Counted from the stretch's first letter, positions 1 to 8,587 are shown. The stretch is 64,000 nucleotides of DNA from Streptomyces roseolus (GCF_014649855.1 NZ_BMTV01000019.1:62001-126000), one strand, 5' to 3'. The notes: generated from the letters alone by a model not told the origin. Program-made: numbers and translations.

Positions 1-988
1 GGAGCAGGGCGTCATCTTCGTCGACACCGACACCGCGCTGAAGGAGCACGAGGAGCTCTTCAAGGAGTACTTCGGCACCGTCATCCCGGTCGGCGACAAC
101 AAGTTCGCCTCGCTGAACACGGCCGTCTGGTCCGGCGGCTCGTTCATCTACGTGCCGAAGGGCGTGCACGTCGAGATCCCGCTCCAGGCCTACTTCCGCA
201 TCAACACGGAGAACATGGGCCAGTTCGAGCGGACGCTGATCATCGTCGACGAGGACGCCTACGTCCACTACGTCGAGGGCTGCACCGCCCCGATCTACTC
301 CTCCGACTCGCTGCACTCCGCGGTCGTCGAGATCATCGTGAAGAAGGGCGGCCGCTGCCGCTACACGACGATCCAGAACTGGTCGAACAACGTCTACAAC
401 CTGGTGACCAAGCGCGCCGTCGCCTACGAGGGCGCCACCATGGAGTGGGTCGACGGCAACATCGGCTCCAAGGTCACCATGAAGTACCCGGCCGTCTACC
501 TCATGGGCGAGCACGCCAAGGGCGAGACGCTCTCCATCGCCTTCGCGGGCGAGGGCCAGCACCAGGACGCCGGCGCCAAGATGGTCCACCTGGCCCCGAA
601 CACCTCCTCGTCCATCGTCTCCAAGTCGGTGGCGCGCGGCGGCGGCCGCACCTCCTACCGCGGCCTCATCGAGATCGGCGAGGGCGCCCCCGGCGCCAAG
701 TCCAACGTCCTCTGCGACGCCCTGCTCGTCGACACCATCTCCCGCTCCGACACGTACCCGTACGTGGACGTGCGCGAGGACGACGTCACCATGGGCCACG
801 AGGCCACCGTCTCCAAGGTCTCCGAGGACCAGCTCTTCTACCTGATGCAGCGCGGCCTCACCGAGCAGGAGGCCATGGCGATGATCGTCCGCGGCTTCGT
901 CGAGCCGATCGCCAAGGAGCTGCCGATGGAGTACGCGCTGGAGCTGAACCGGCTGATCGAGCTGCAGATGGAAGGCGCGGTCGGCTAG
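1..988 (+). CDS. sufB: Fe-S cluster assembly scaffold SufB (5' end outside window)
   Basis: C-terminal 328 residues of SufB, part of the cytosolic SufBCD scaffold on which Fe-S clusters are built. The open frame runs in from the window edge with no start, so roughly the first third of the usual ~470 residues is missing. Visible are the SufB beta-helix core (WSGGSFIYVPKGV near the left edge) and the SufBD C-terminal signature SEDQLFYLMQRGLTEQEA, which is echoed in sufD downstream. It heads a co-directional block sufB-sufD-Rieske-sufC-sufS-sufU-MIP18 with gaps or overlaps of a few bases after sufD. The operon promoter and any SufR regulator lie outside the window. Confidence 0.96.
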   Translation, partial: EQGVIFVDTDTALKEHEELFKEYFGTVIPVGDNKFASLNTAVWSGGSFIYVPKGVHVEIPLQAYFRINTENMGQFERTLIIVDEDAYVHYVEGCTAPIYSSDSLHSAVVEIIVKKGGRCRYTTIQNWSNNVYNLVTKRAVAYEGATMEWVDGNIGSKVTMKYPAVYLMGEHAKGETLSIAFAGEGQHQDAGAKMVHLAPNTSSSIVSKSVARGGGRTSYRGLIEIGEGAPGAKSNVLCDALLVDTISRSDTYPYVDVREDDVTMGHEATVSKVSEDQLFYLMQRGLTEQEAMAMIVRGFVEPIAKELPMEYALELNRLIELQMEGAVG

Positions 989-1056
989 TACCGCCACCGC
1001 CCCGCCCGTACCGCAGCGACCGATTCTTTACGCAGGAAGAGAGCAACACGACAGCC

Positions 1057-2238
1057 ATGGCTGACGCCCAGAACATCCCGGCGGGCTCCACGACCGCCGG
1101 CTCGATCGCGGTGGCCGCCGAGTCCACCGTCGCCACCCGCATGAGCGCCCCGCCGTCCTTCGACGTCGCGGACTTCCCCGTCCCGCACGGCCGCGAGGAG
1201 GAGTGGCGCTTCACCCCGCTCGCCCGCCTCCGCGGTCTGCACGACGGCACCGCCGTCGCCACCGGCGAGGGCGTCCGGGTCGAGATCGAGGCCCCCGAGG
1301 GCGTCACCGTGGAGACCGTCGGCCGCGACGACGAGCGCCTGCGCAAGGCCGGCAAGCCCGTCGACCGCGTCGCCGCCCAGGCGTACTCCTCCTTCGAGAA
1401 GGCGTCGGTCGTCACCGTCGCCAAGGAGGCCGTCCTCAGCGAGCCGATCCGCGTCGCCGTGCACGGCCAGGGCGGCGTCGCCTTCGGCCACCAGGTGATC
1501 GAGCTCGGCGCCTTCGCCGAGGCCGTCGTCGTCATCGACCACACCGGTGACGCGGTGCTCGCCGCCAACGTGGACTTCGTCCTCGGCGACGGCGCCAAGC
1601 TCACCGTCGTCTCCGTGCAGGACTGGGACAAGGACGCCGTCCACGTCGCCCAGCACAACGCGCTGCTCGGCCGGGACGCCTCCTTCAAGTCGGTCGTCGT
1701 CACCTTCGGCGGTGACGTCGTCCGCCTCCACCCGCGCGTCAGCTACTCGGCCCCCGGCGGCTCCGCCGAGCTCTTCGGCCTGTACTTCACCGACGCCGGC
1801 CAGCACCAGGAGCACCGCCTCCTCGTCGACCACAACACCCCGCACTGCACCTCGAACGTCGCCTACAAGGGCGCGCTCCAGGGCCAGGACGCGCACGCGG
1901 TCTGGATCGGCGACGTCCTCATCCAGGCCGCCGCCGAGGGCACCGACACCTACGAGCTCAACCGGAACCTCGTCCTCACCGACGGCGCCCGGGTGGACTC
2001 GGTGCCGAACCTGGAGATCGAGACCGGCGAGATCGCCGGCGCCGGCCACGCCTCCGCCACCGGCCGCTTCGACGACGAGCAGCTCTTCTACCTGATGGCC
2101 CGCGGCATCCCGGAGACCGAGGCCCGCCGCCTCGTCGTCCGCGGCTTCTTCGCCGAGCTGGTCCAGCAGATCGGTCTGCCGGACGTCGAGGAGCGCCTGA
2201 TCGCCAAGGTCGAGGCCGAGCTGGAGGCCTCCGTCTGA
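1057..2238 (+). CDS. sufD: Fe-S cluster assembly protein SufD
   Basis: 393-residue SufD, partner of SufB in the SufBC2D scaffold complex. The frame is open further upstream, but the ATG at 1057 has a good ribosome binding site (AGGAAGA at 1034-1040) and lies past the sufB stop, giving the normal family length. The C-terminal SufBD motif (DDEQLFYLMARGIPETEARR) is nearly identical in plan to that of SufB. The stop overlaps the next start by one base (TGATG), so translation is probably coupled to the Rieske gene. Confidence 0.96.
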   Translation: MADAQNIPAGSTTAGSIAVAAESTVATRMSAPPSFDVADFPVPHGREEEWRFTPLARLRGLHDGTAVATGEGVRVEIEAPEGVTVETVGRDDERLRKAGKPVDRVAAQAYSSFEKASVVTVAKEAVLSEPIRVAVHGQGGVAFGHQVIELGAFAEAVVVIDHTGDAVLAANVDFVLGDGAKLTVVSVQDWDKDAVHVAQHNALLGRDASFKSVVVTFGGDVVRLHPRVSYSAPGGSAELFGLYFTDAGQHQEHRLLVDHNTPHCTSNVAYKGALQGQDAHAVWIGDVLIQAAAEGTDTYELNRNLVLTDGARVDSVPNLEIETGEIAGAGHASATGRFDDEQLFYLMARGIPETEARRLVVRGFFAELVQQIGLPDVEERLIAKVEAELEASV

Positions 2239-2555
2239 TGGCCTTCGTCCGCGTCTGCGCGCTCAGCGAGCTGGAGGCCGACACCCCGAAGCGGGTCGAG
2301 GTCGACGGCACGCCGGTGTCGGTCGTCCACACCGAGGGCGAGGTGTTCGCGATCAACGACATCTGCTCGCACGCCAACGTCTCCCTCTCGGAGGGCGAGG
2401 TCGAGGACTGCGCCATCGAGTGCTGGCTGCACGGTTCCAGCTTCGACCTCCGCACCGGCAAGCCGTCCGGTCTTCCCGCGACGCGCCCCGTCCCCGTGTA
2501 CCCCGTAAAGATCGAAGGGGACGATGTGCTCGTCTCCGTCACCCAGGAGTCCTGA
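2238..2555 (+). CDS. Rieske-type [2Fe-2S] ferredoxin in the suf operon
   Basis: 105-residue single-domain Rieske protein. The ligand boxes are intact: C43-S-H45 and C62-W-L-H65, which bind a [2Fe-2S] cluster through two Cys and two His. Databases often label such proteins 'non-heme iron oxygenase ferredoxin subunit', but no oxygenase is nearby; its place between sufD and sufC, with one-base overlap to sufD, suggests an electron-transfer role in cluster assembly. This gene is a standard member of actinobacterial suf operons. The role is inference; the fold is clear. Confidence 0.93.
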   Translation: MAFVRVCALSELEADTPKRVEVDGTPVSVVHTEGEVFAINDICSHANVSLSEGEVEDCAIECWLHGSSFDLRTGKPSGLPATRPVPVYPVKIEGDDVLVSVTQES

Positions 2556-2562
2556 GTCACCC

Positions 2563-3327
2563 ATGGCAACGCTCGAAATCCACGACCTGCACGTCTCCGT
2601 CGAGGCGGAGAACGGCCCCCGCGAGATCCTCAAGGGCGTCGACCTGACCATCAAGCAGGGTGAGACCCACGCGGTCATGGGCCCCAACGGCTCCGGCAAG
2701 TCGACCCTGGCGTACTCCCTGGCGGGTCACCCCAAGTACACGGTCACCGGCGGCACCGTCACCCTCGACGGCGAGGACGTCCTGGAGATGTCCGTCGACG
2801 AGCGCGCCCGCGCCGGCGTCTTCCTCGCCATGCAGTACCCGGTCGAGGTCCCCGGCGTCTCGGTCTCCAACTTCCTGCGCACCTCCGCCACCGCCATCCG
2901 CGGCGAGGCCCCCAAGCTGCGCACCTGGGTCAAGGAGGTCAAGGAGGCCATGGAGAAGCTCTCCATGGACCCGGCCTTCGCCGAGCGCAACGTCAACGAG
3001 GGCTTCTCCGGCGGTGAGAAGAAGCGCCACGAGATCCTCCAGCTGGAGCTCCTCAAGCCGAAGATCGCGATCCTCGACGAGACCGACTCCGGCCTCGACG
3101 TCGACGCCCTGCGCATCGTCTCCGAGGGCGTCAACCGCGTCCGCGAGACCGGTGAGGTCGGCACCCTGCTGATCACCCACTACACGCGCATCCTGCGCTA
3201 CATCAAGCCCGACTTCGTGCACGTCTTCGCGAACGGCCGCATCGTCGAGTCCGGCGGCGCCGAGCTCGCCGACCAGCTGGAGAACGAGGGCTACGACAAG
3301 TACGTGAAGGGTGGCGCATCCGCGTGA
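2563..3327 (+). CDS. sufC: Fe-S cluster assembly ATPase SufC
   Basis: 254-residue ABC-type ATPase that drives conformational change in the SufBCD scaffold. Walker A GPNGSGKS is at about residues 40-47, the ABC signature is the SufC-type FSGGEKKR, and Walker B is followed by DETDSGLD. I chose ATG 2563 (ATGGCAACGCTCGAA) over the upstream in-frame start at 2524, because 2563 gives the usual SufC N-terminus and lies past the Rieske stop. It ends in a GTGA four-base overlap with sufS. Confidence 0.97.
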   Translation: MATLEIHDLHVSVEAENGPREILKGVDLTIKQGETHAVMGPNGSGKSTLAYSLAGHPKYTVTGGTVTLDGEDVLEMSVDERARAGVFLAMQYPVEVPGVSVSNFLRTSATAIRGEAPKLRTWVKEVKEAMEKLSMDPAFAERNVNEGFSGGEKKRHEILQLELLKPKIAILDETDSGLDVDALRIVSEGVNRVRETGEVGTLLITHYTRILRYIKPDFVHVFANGRIVESGGAELADQLENEGYDKYVKGGASA

Positions 3328-4592
3328 CTTCCGCCCATCAGGGGCTGACCGGCCTCCTCGACACCGAGGCGATCCGCAAGGACTTCCCGCTCCTGGATCG
3401 CACGGTCCACGACGGCAAGAAGATCGTGTACCTGGACTCCGCGGCCACCTCGCAGAAGCCGCGCCAGGTCCTCGACGCGCTCAACGCCTACTACGAGCGG
3501 CACAACGCCAACGTCCACCGGGGCGTCTACACGGTCGCCGAGGAGGCCACCGCGCTGTACGAGGGCGCCCGCGACAAGGTCGCCGCCTTCGTCAACGCGC
3601 CGAGCCGCAACGAGGTGATCTTCACCAAGAACGCCTCCGAGTCGCTCAACCTCGTGGCCAACATGCTGGGCTGGGCCGACGAGCCCTACCGCGTGGACCA
3701 CGAGACCGAGATCGCCATCACGGAGATGGAGCACCACTCCAACATCGTCCCGTGGCAGCTGCTCTCGCAGCGCACCGGCGCGAAGCTGAAGTGGTTCGGC
3801 CTCACCGACGACGGCCGTCTCGACCTGTCGAACATCGAAGAGGTCATCACGGAGAAGACGAAGATCGTCTCCTTCACGCTGGTCTCCAACCTGCTCGGCA
3901 CCCAGAACCCGGTCGAGACCATCGTCCGGCGCGCCCAGGAGGTCGGTGCGCTCGTCTGCATCGACGCCTCGCAGGCGGCCCCGCACCAGGTCCTGGACGT
4001 GCAGGCGCTCCAGGCCGACTTCGTGGCCTTCACCGGCCACAAGATGTGCGGCCCGACCGGCATCGGCGTGCTGTGGGGACGGCAGGAGCTCCTGGAGGAC
4101 CTGCCGCCCTTCCTCGGCGGCGGCGAGATGATCGAGACCGTCTCGATGCACTCCTCCACCTACGCCCCGGCCCCGCACAAGTTCGAGGCGGGCACGCCCC
4201 CGATCGCCCAGGCCGTCGGCCTCGGCGCGGCCGTGGACTACCTGTCGGCGATCGGCATGGAGAACATCGCGCGCCACGAGCACGCGATCACCGAGTACGC
4301 CGTCCGCCGCCTCCAGGAGGTCCCGGACCTGCGGATCATCGGCCCCACCACGGCCGAGGACCGCGGCGCGGCGATCTCCTTCACGCTCGGGGACATCCAC
4401 CCGCACGACGTGGGCCAGGTCCTCGACGAGCAGGGCATCGCGGTCCGGGTCGGCCACCACTGCGCGCGGCCGGTCTGCCTGCGGTACGGAATTCCTGCGA
4501 CCACGCGGGCGTCGTTCTATCTGTACTCCACCCCGGCCGAGGTCGACGCCCTGGTCGAGGGGCTGGAGCACGTCCGGAACTTCTTCGGCTAG
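3324..4592 (+). CDS. sufS: Cysteine desulfurase SufS
   Basis: 422-residue PLP enzyme that converts cysteine to alanine and delivers persulfide sulfur to SufU. The PLP lysine is K240 in FTGHKMCGP and the catalytic cysteine is C380 in RVGHHCARPVC, the group II (SufS) arrangement on a short lobe. The GTG start overlaps the sufC stop by four bases (GTGA). sufU follows after 10 bases, matching the known SufS-SufU pairing of Gram-positive bacteria. Confidence 0.97.
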   Translation: MTSAHQGLTGLLDTEAIRKDFPLLDRTVHDGKKIVYLDSAATSQKPRQVLDALNAYYERHNANVHRGVYTVAEEATALYEGARDKVAAFVNAPSRNEVIFTKNASESLNLVANMLGWADEPYRVDHETEIAITEMEHHSNIVPWQLLSQRTGAKLKWFGLTDDGRLDLSNIEEVITEKTKIVSFTLVSNLLGTQNPVETIVRRAQEVGALVCIDASQAAPHQVLDVQALQADFVAFTGHKMCGPTGIGVLWGRQELLEDLPPFLGGGEMIETVSMHSSTYAPAPHKFEAGTPPIAQAVGLGAAVDYLSAIGMENIARHEHAITEYAVRRLQEVPDLRIIGPTTAEDRGAAISFTLGDIHPHDVGQVLDEQGIAVRVGHHCARPVCLRYGIPATTRASFYLYSTPAEVDALVEGLEHVRNFFG

Positions 4593-4602
4593 GGGACGCG
4601 CT

Positions 4603-5064
4603 GTGAAGCTGGATTCGATGTACCAGGACGTCATCCTGGACCACTACAAGCACCCGCACGGGCGGGGCTTGCGGGACGGTGACGCCGAGGTGCACCACGT
4701 CAACCCGACGTGCGGCGACGAGATCACGCTCCGCGTGAAGTACGACGGCGAGCGCGTCGCGGACGTCTCGTACGAGGGCCAGGGCTGCTCCATCAGCCAG
4801 GCCTCGGCCTCCGTCCTCAACGAGCTGCTCGTCGGCAAGGAGCTGACCGAGGCGCGGAAGATCCAGGAGACCTTCCTGGAGCTCATGCAGTCCAAGGGCC
4901 AGGTCGAGCCCGACGACGCCATGGAGGAGGTGCTGGAGGACGCCGTCGCGTTCGCCGGCGTCTCCAAGTACCCGGCCCGGGTCAAGTGCGCGCTGCTCAG
5001 CTGGATGGCGTGGAAGGACGCGACCGCCCAGGCCCTGGGCGACGCGGAGAGGAAGTCGGCATGA
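4603..5064 (+). CDS. sufU: SufU sulfur-transfer protein
   Basis: 153-residue IscU-fold protein of the SufU branch, a zinc-containing acceptor of sulfur from SufS. The three conserved cysteines are visible in NPTCGDE, EGQGCSISQAS and ARVKCALLSW, and the insertion typical of SufU rather than IscU lies between the last two. GTG start at 4603. The stop overlaps the next ATG (ATGA), consistent with coupled translation. Confidence 0.95.
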   Translation: MKLDSMYQDVILDHYKHPHGRGLRDGDAEVHHVNPTCGDEITLRVKYDGERVADVSYEGQGCSISQASASVLNELLVGKELTEARKIQETFLELMQSKGQVEPDDAMEEVLEDAVAFAGVSKYPARVKCALLSWMAWKDATAQALGDAERKSA

Positions 5065-5399
5065 CTGAGAACACCGAGGCCACGATCAAGCCGGCCTCCG
5101 AGGAAGAGATCCGCGAGGCGCTGTACGACGTCGTCGACCCCGAGCTGGGCATCGACGTGGTCAACCTCGGCCTGATCTACGGGATCCACATCGACGACTC
5201 CAACGTCGCGACGCTGGACATGACGCTGACCTCGGCGGCCTGTCCGCTGACCGACGTCATCGAGGACCAGGCCCGATCCGCCACCGACGGCATCGTCAGC
5301 GACCTGCGGATCAACTGGGTCTGGATGCCCCCGTGGGGCCCGGACAAGATCACCGACGACGGTCGCGAGCAGCTCCGCGCGCTCGGCTTCAACGTCTGA
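5061..5399 (+). CDS. sufT: MIP18-family (DUF59) metal-sulfur cluster assembly factor
   Basis: 112-residue MIP18/DUF59 protein. The hallmark DPELGIDVVNLGLIYG is near residues 29-44 and the conserved TSAACPLTD cysteine motif follows. Members such as SufT help mature Fe-S proteins. It is last in the suf operon and overlaps sufU by four bases (ATGA at 5061). An upstream in-frame frame runs antisense in meaning through sufU and is not real coding. A strong hairpin follows directly. Confidence 0.92.
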   Translation: MTENTEATIKPASEEEIREALYDVVDPELGIDVVNLGLIYGIHIDDSNVATLDMTLTSAACPLTDVIEDQARSATDGIVSDLRINWVWMPPWGPDKITDDGREQLRALGFNV

Positions 5400-5404
5400 G
5401 ACGC

Positions 5405-5469
5405 GACCTGACGGACGTGGGGAGGGGCCCCCGGCACTGCCGGGGGCCCCTCCCCACGTCCGTCAGGTC
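5405..5469. terminator. Perfect 31-bp inverted repeat, bidirectional terminator
   Basis: Arms 5405-5435 and 5439-5469 are perfectly complementary over 31 bases with a 3-base loop (ACT). The stem lies between the suf operon and the convergent membrane-protein gene and actually contains the last codons and stop of that gene (stop complement at 5463-5465). No T-tract follows, as is usual in Streptomyces. It should stop transcription from both sides. Confidence 0.85.
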
Positions 5470-6527
5470 CGTGCCGTCGCGGCCAGGACCGGAGCCAGGT
5501 TCTCCTTGCGGATGCGCTGGTCGACGTAGAGGAGGCCGGAGGTCAGCGGCAGCAGGGGGCCGAGGACGAGCTGGGTCAGGAACTGGAGGAGTCCGCCCGT
5601 GATCGCCATGGTGGCGACGGACGCGAAGACGGTCCCGGGGGTGGCGTGCTGGGCGAGCGGGGCGCCGAAGACCGAGGCCTGCGTCGCCACGGAGATCACC
5701 ATCTGCACGGCGAACGCGACGCCGCCGACGATCAGCAGCATCACCAGCGTGTAGCCGAAGACCCGCCACCAGGAGCCGCGGACCAGCTGCGCCGAGCGGC
5801 GCATGGCGGTCAGGGCGCCGGCCGACTCGACGACCGCGGCGGTCGGGGCGAGGCTGAACTTCACCCAGATCCAGAGGGCGACCGGCATCGTCGCCGTGCT
5901 CAGGAGCAGGACGAGCAGACCGGTGACCGCGAGCCCGGCGCCGTCATGGTCGCCCCCGCCGGAGTCGATGCTCGCGATCATCGCGCCCAGCATCAGGCAG
6001 AGTCCGAAGAGGAAGAGCAGCATCGGCACGAGGGCGGCCAGGGCCGGCAGGACGACCGTGCCGAGCACCGGGCCGAGCCGCGACCAGGCCCGGCGCCACA
6101 CCGTCCCGAAGCCGACCCGGCGGCCGAGCACCGCCTCCTGGACCACGACCGCGACGGCCCCGTGCAGCAGGCCCGTCGCGACCAGCAGCCCCAGGGCGAA
6201 GACCAGCCAGAGCCCGGCGACGCCGACGAAGAGCGGCGTCAGGTTCGAGAGGTCGGAGTCCCCGGTGGAGGACGTGTCCCCCATGGCCTCCCACGGGCCG
6301 GAGAGGGCGGTCCAGCCGGCCGCGCCGAGGCCGACGACCACCACGGCGGCCAGCGCGTAGGAGGCCAGCGCCATGCCGAACAGCGCCTTCCAGTGCCGGC
6401 GGTAGGCGCCGAACGCCCCTGACAGCACGTGGTTCAGGTCGAGCGGCGCCAGGGGTATCACGCCGGGCTTCGGCGGCGGCGGGGCGAACGGGTGGCCGTA
6501 CCCGTACGGCCCAGGGGCATAAGTCAT
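5463..6527 (-). CDS. Multi-pass membrane protein of unknown function
   Basis: 354 residues. The start is the ATG at 6527 (MTYAPGPYGYGHPF); the open frame extends further but only into the neighbouring SMR gene. A short Pro/Gly/Tyr-rich cytosolic head is followed by a motif (LDLNHVLSGAFGAYRRHWKALFG) and about six hydrophobic segments. This plan is common in Streptomyces proteins annotated only as membrane or glycerophosphodiester-phosphodiesterase-membrane-domain-like. I cannot assign a function. Its start is 63 bases from the divergent SMR gene, and its 3' end forms half of the terminator stem at 5405-5469. Confidence 0.8.
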   Translation of the reverse strand: MTYAPGPYGYGHPFAPPPPKPGVIPLAPLDLNHVLSGAFGAYRRHWKALFGMALASYALAAVVVVGLGAAGWTALSGPWEAMGDTSSTGDSDLSNLTPLFVGVAGLWLVFALGLLVATGLLHGAVAVVVQEAVLGRRVGFGTVWRRAWSRLGPVLGTVVLPALAALVPMLLFLFGLCLMLGAMIASIDSGGGDHDGAGLAVTGLLVLLLSTATMPVALWIWVKFSLAPTAAVVESAGALTAMRRSAQLVRGSWWRVFGYTLVMLLIVGGVAFAVQMVISVATQASVFGAPLAQHATPGTVFASVATMAITGGLLQFLTQLVLGPLLPLTSGLLYVDQRIRKENLAPVLAATART

Positions 6528-6547
6528 GCGCCATACGGTAACGGCAG

Positions 6548-6573
6548 CCGTTGTGTACACCCGTACACAACGG
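6548..6573. promoter_or_regulatory. Candidate TetR operator ahead of SMR efflux gene
   Basis: Perfect palindrome with 11-base arms, CCGTTGTGTAC and GTACACAACGG, separated by ACCC. It lies between the divergent membrane-protein and SMR starts. A -10-like TAGCCT (6578-6583) sits just downstream, so a bound repressor would cover the -35 region. The obvious ligand is the TetR protein encoded two genes to the right; this is inference. Confidence 0.7.
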
Positions 6574-6590
6574 TGGGTAGCCTCCCGCGC

Positions 6591-6911
6591 ATGGGATACG
6601 GACTGCTCGCCGGGGCCATCGCGGCCGAGATCATCGCCACCACCTCCATGAAGTACAGCGAGGGCTTCAGCAGGCTCTGGCCCTCGCTGATCACCGCGGC
6701 CGGCTACCTCATCGCCTTCGCGCTCCTCGCCCAGGCCCTCAAGACCCTCCAGGTCGGCACCGCCTACGCGATCTGGTCCGGGGTCGGCACGGCGGCCGTC
6801 GCCGGCATCGGGATCCTCTTCCTCGGGGAGACCCTGAGCCTCGCCAAGGTCGCCGGCATCGTCCTCATCGTCGCCGGGGTCGCCGTGCTCAACCTCGGCG
6901 GGGCGCACTGA
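6591..6911 (+). CDS. Small multidrug resistance (SMR) family efflux protein
   Basis: 106 residues with four hydrophobic helices. Helix 1 carries the essential glutamate (AAEIIATTSMKYSEGF) that binds cations and protons in SMR pumps, and LQVGTAYAIWSGVG is the family signature. TAGCCT at 6578-6583 lies seven bases before the ATG and there is no ribosome binding site, so the mRNA is probably leaderless. The stop overlaps the TetR start by one base (TGATG), forming a pump-regulator pair. Substrates are likely quaternary ammonium compounds or cationic dyes, from family knowledge. Confidence 0.93.
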   Translation: MGYGLLAGAIAAEIIATTSMKYSEGFSRLWPSLITAAGYLIAFALLAQALKTLQVGTAYAIWSGVGTAAVAGIGILFLGETLSLAKVAGIVLIVAGVAVLNLGGAH

Positions 6912-7507
6912 TGCCGCGCCCCCGGCGGTACGACCCCGAGCGCCGGGAGCGGCTGGTGGCCGCCGCCCTGCGGGTGGTGCGGCGGGACGGCATCGCCGGG
7001 CTGAGCCACCGCGCGGTCGCCGCCGAGGCCGATGTGCCGCTCGGCTCCACCACGTACCACTTCTCCTCCCTCGACGAGCTCCTCGTCGCCGCCCTGCGCC
7101 GGGTCGACGCGGGCTTCGCCGAACGGCTGCGGAGCGGCGCCGTCCGCGCCGGGGACGACCTCGCCGGCGACCTCGCCCGGCTCCTGGGCGAGCGGCTCGG
7201 CGCCGGACGGAGCCAGGCGGAGCTGGAGTACGAGCTCTACCTCGCCGCCCTGCGCCGCCCCGCGCTGCGGCCCGTCGCCGCCGCATGGGCCGAGGAGGCC
7301 ACCGCCGCCCTCGCCCCCCGCGCCGGACGGGCCGCCGCCCGCGACCTGGTCGCCCTCGCCGACGGCATCGTCCTCCGGGCCCTGCTCACCGGCGCGCCGT
7401 ACGACGAGGCCCACGCCCGCGAGATGATCGCGCGGATCCTGCACGAAGGACCGAAGACGCAGGCCGGGGGCTCGTCGGATGCTCCGGCACGCCCGCCCGG
7501 CACCTGA
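6911..7507 (+). CDS. TetR-family repressor, partner of SMR pump
   Basis: 198 residues. The N-terminal helix-turn-helix is clear (RLVAAALRVVRRDGIAGLSHRAVAAEADVPLGSTTYHFSSLDELL, residues about 12-56), followed by a helical ligand domain. It is translationally coupled to the SMR gene by TGATG, so it probably represses that operon through the palindrome at 6548-6573. Confidence 0.9.
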   Translation: MPRPRRYDPERRERLVAAALRVVRRDGIAGLSHRAVAAEADVPLGSTTYHFSSLDELLVAALRRVDAGFAERLRSGAVRAGDDLAGDLARLLGERLGAGRSQAELEYELYLAALRRPALRPVAAAWAEEATAALAPRAGRAAARDLVALADGIVLRALLTGAPYDEAHAREMIARILHEGPKTQAGGSSDAPARPPGT

Positions 7508-7538
7508 GACCGGTTGGCCCGGGCGGGGGCCCGACCGT

Positions 7539-7544
7539 TAGGTT
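7539..7544 (+). promoter_or_regulatory. -10 box of a probably leaderless dapD transcript
   Basis: TAGGTT fits TANNNT and ends seven bases before the dapD ATG. No ribosome binding site is present, so transcription probably starts at the A of the ATG. Confidence 0.5.
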
Positions 7545-7551
7545 TTCCGTC

Positions 7552-8538
7552 ATGACCACCACTGCTCCCCGTACCACCGGCGCCGTCGCCGCCGGCCTCG
7601 CCACCCTCGCCGGCGACGGCACCGTTCTCGACACCTGGTTCCCCGCCCCCGAGCTCACCGAAGAGCCCGGCGAGGCCGGCACCACGCGACTCTCCCCCGA
7701 CGAGGCGGTGAACGCCCTCGGCGAGGGCGCCGCCAAGGCCCTCGGCGTGGACGCCCGTCGCGGCGTCGAGGTGGTCGCCGTCCGCACCGTCATCGCCTCC
7801 CTGGACGAGAAGCCGCTCGACGCCCACGACACGTACCTCCGCCTGCACCTGCTCAGCCACCGTCTGGTGAAGCCGCACGGCCAGAGCCTGGACGGCATCT
7901 TCGGCCTGCTCGCCAACGTCGCCTGGACCTCGCTCGGCCCGGTCGCCGTCGACGACGTGGAGAAGGTGCGGCTCAACGCCCGCGCCGAGGGCCTCCACCT
8001 CGCCGTCACGAGCGTCGACAAGTTCCCCCGCATGACCGACTACGTCGTGCCCGCCGGCGTCCGCATCGCCGACGCCGACCGGGTCCGCCTCGGCGCCCAC
8101 CTGGCCGCCGGCACCACCGTCATGCACGAGGGCTTCGTCAACTTCAACGCCGGCACCCTCGGCACCTCCATGGTCGAGGGCCGCATCTCCGCCGGCGTCG
8201 TCGTCGGCGACGGCTCCGACATCGGCGGCGGCGCCTCCACCATGGGCACCCTCTCCGGCGGCGGCAACGTCGTCATCTCCATCGGCGAGCGCTGCCTGGT
8301 CGGCGCCGAGGCGGGCGTCGGCATCGCGCTCGGCGACGAGTGCGTCGTCGAGGCCGGCCTGTACGTCACCGCCGGCACCCGGGTCACCATGCCCGACGGC
8401 GAGATCGTCAAGGCCCGCGACCTCTCCGGCCGCTCGAACATCCTCTTCCGCCGCAACTCGGTCACCGGCGCCGTCGAGGCCCGCCCGAACAACGCGGTCT
8501 GGAGCGGCCTCAACGAGATCCTGCACAGCCACAACTGA
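7552..8538 (+). CDS. dapD: 2,3,4,5-tetrahydropyridine-2,6-dicarboxylate N-succinyltransferase DapD
   Basis: 328-residue cytosolic acyltransferase of the lysine/diaminopimelate pathway; it succinylates tetrahydrodipicolinate using succinyl-CoA. The middle third is a left-handed beta-helix of hexapeptide repeats (VPAGVRIADADRVRLGAHLAAGTTVMHEGFV and onward, about residues 165-280), the length fits actinobacterial DapD, and the C-terminal region RSNILFRRNSVTGAVE is typical. A DapA-like gene lies nearby on the other strand. Confidence 0.95.
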   Translation: MTTTAPRTTGAVAAGLATLAGDGTVLDTWFPAPELTEEPGEAGTTRLSPDEAVNALGEGAAKALGVDARRGVEVVAVRTVIASLDEKPLDAHDTYLRLHLLSHRLVKPHGQSLDGIFGLLANVAWTSLGPVAVDDVEKVRLNARAEGLHLAVTSVDKFPRMTDYVVPAGVRIADADRVRLGAHLAAGTTVMHEGFVNFNAGTLGTSMVEGRISAGVVVGDGSDIGGGASTMGTLSGGGNVVISIGERCLVGAEAGVGIALGDECVVEAGLYVTAGTRVTMPDGEIVKARDLSGRSNILFRRNSVTGAVEARPNNAVWSGLNEILHSHN

Positions 8539-8541
8539 ACC

Positions 8542-8587
8542 CGGTGACTCCGCGTTGACCGGGTGCGGAGTCACCGCACCCGGTCAA
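8542..8587 (+). terminator. Two overlapping, mutually exclusive hairpins after dapD
   Basis: Hairpin 1 pairs 8542-8553 with 8565-8576 (12 bp, perfect, 11-base loop). Hairpin 2 pairs 8555-8568 with 8574-8587 (14 bp, perfect, 5-base loop AGTCA). They share bases 8565-8568 and 8574-8576, so only one can form at a time. Hairpin 2 is compact and terminator-like, and the ribosome binding site of the next small gene follows directly. The layout resembles an attenuator, but may simply be a terminator. Confidence 0.6.
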
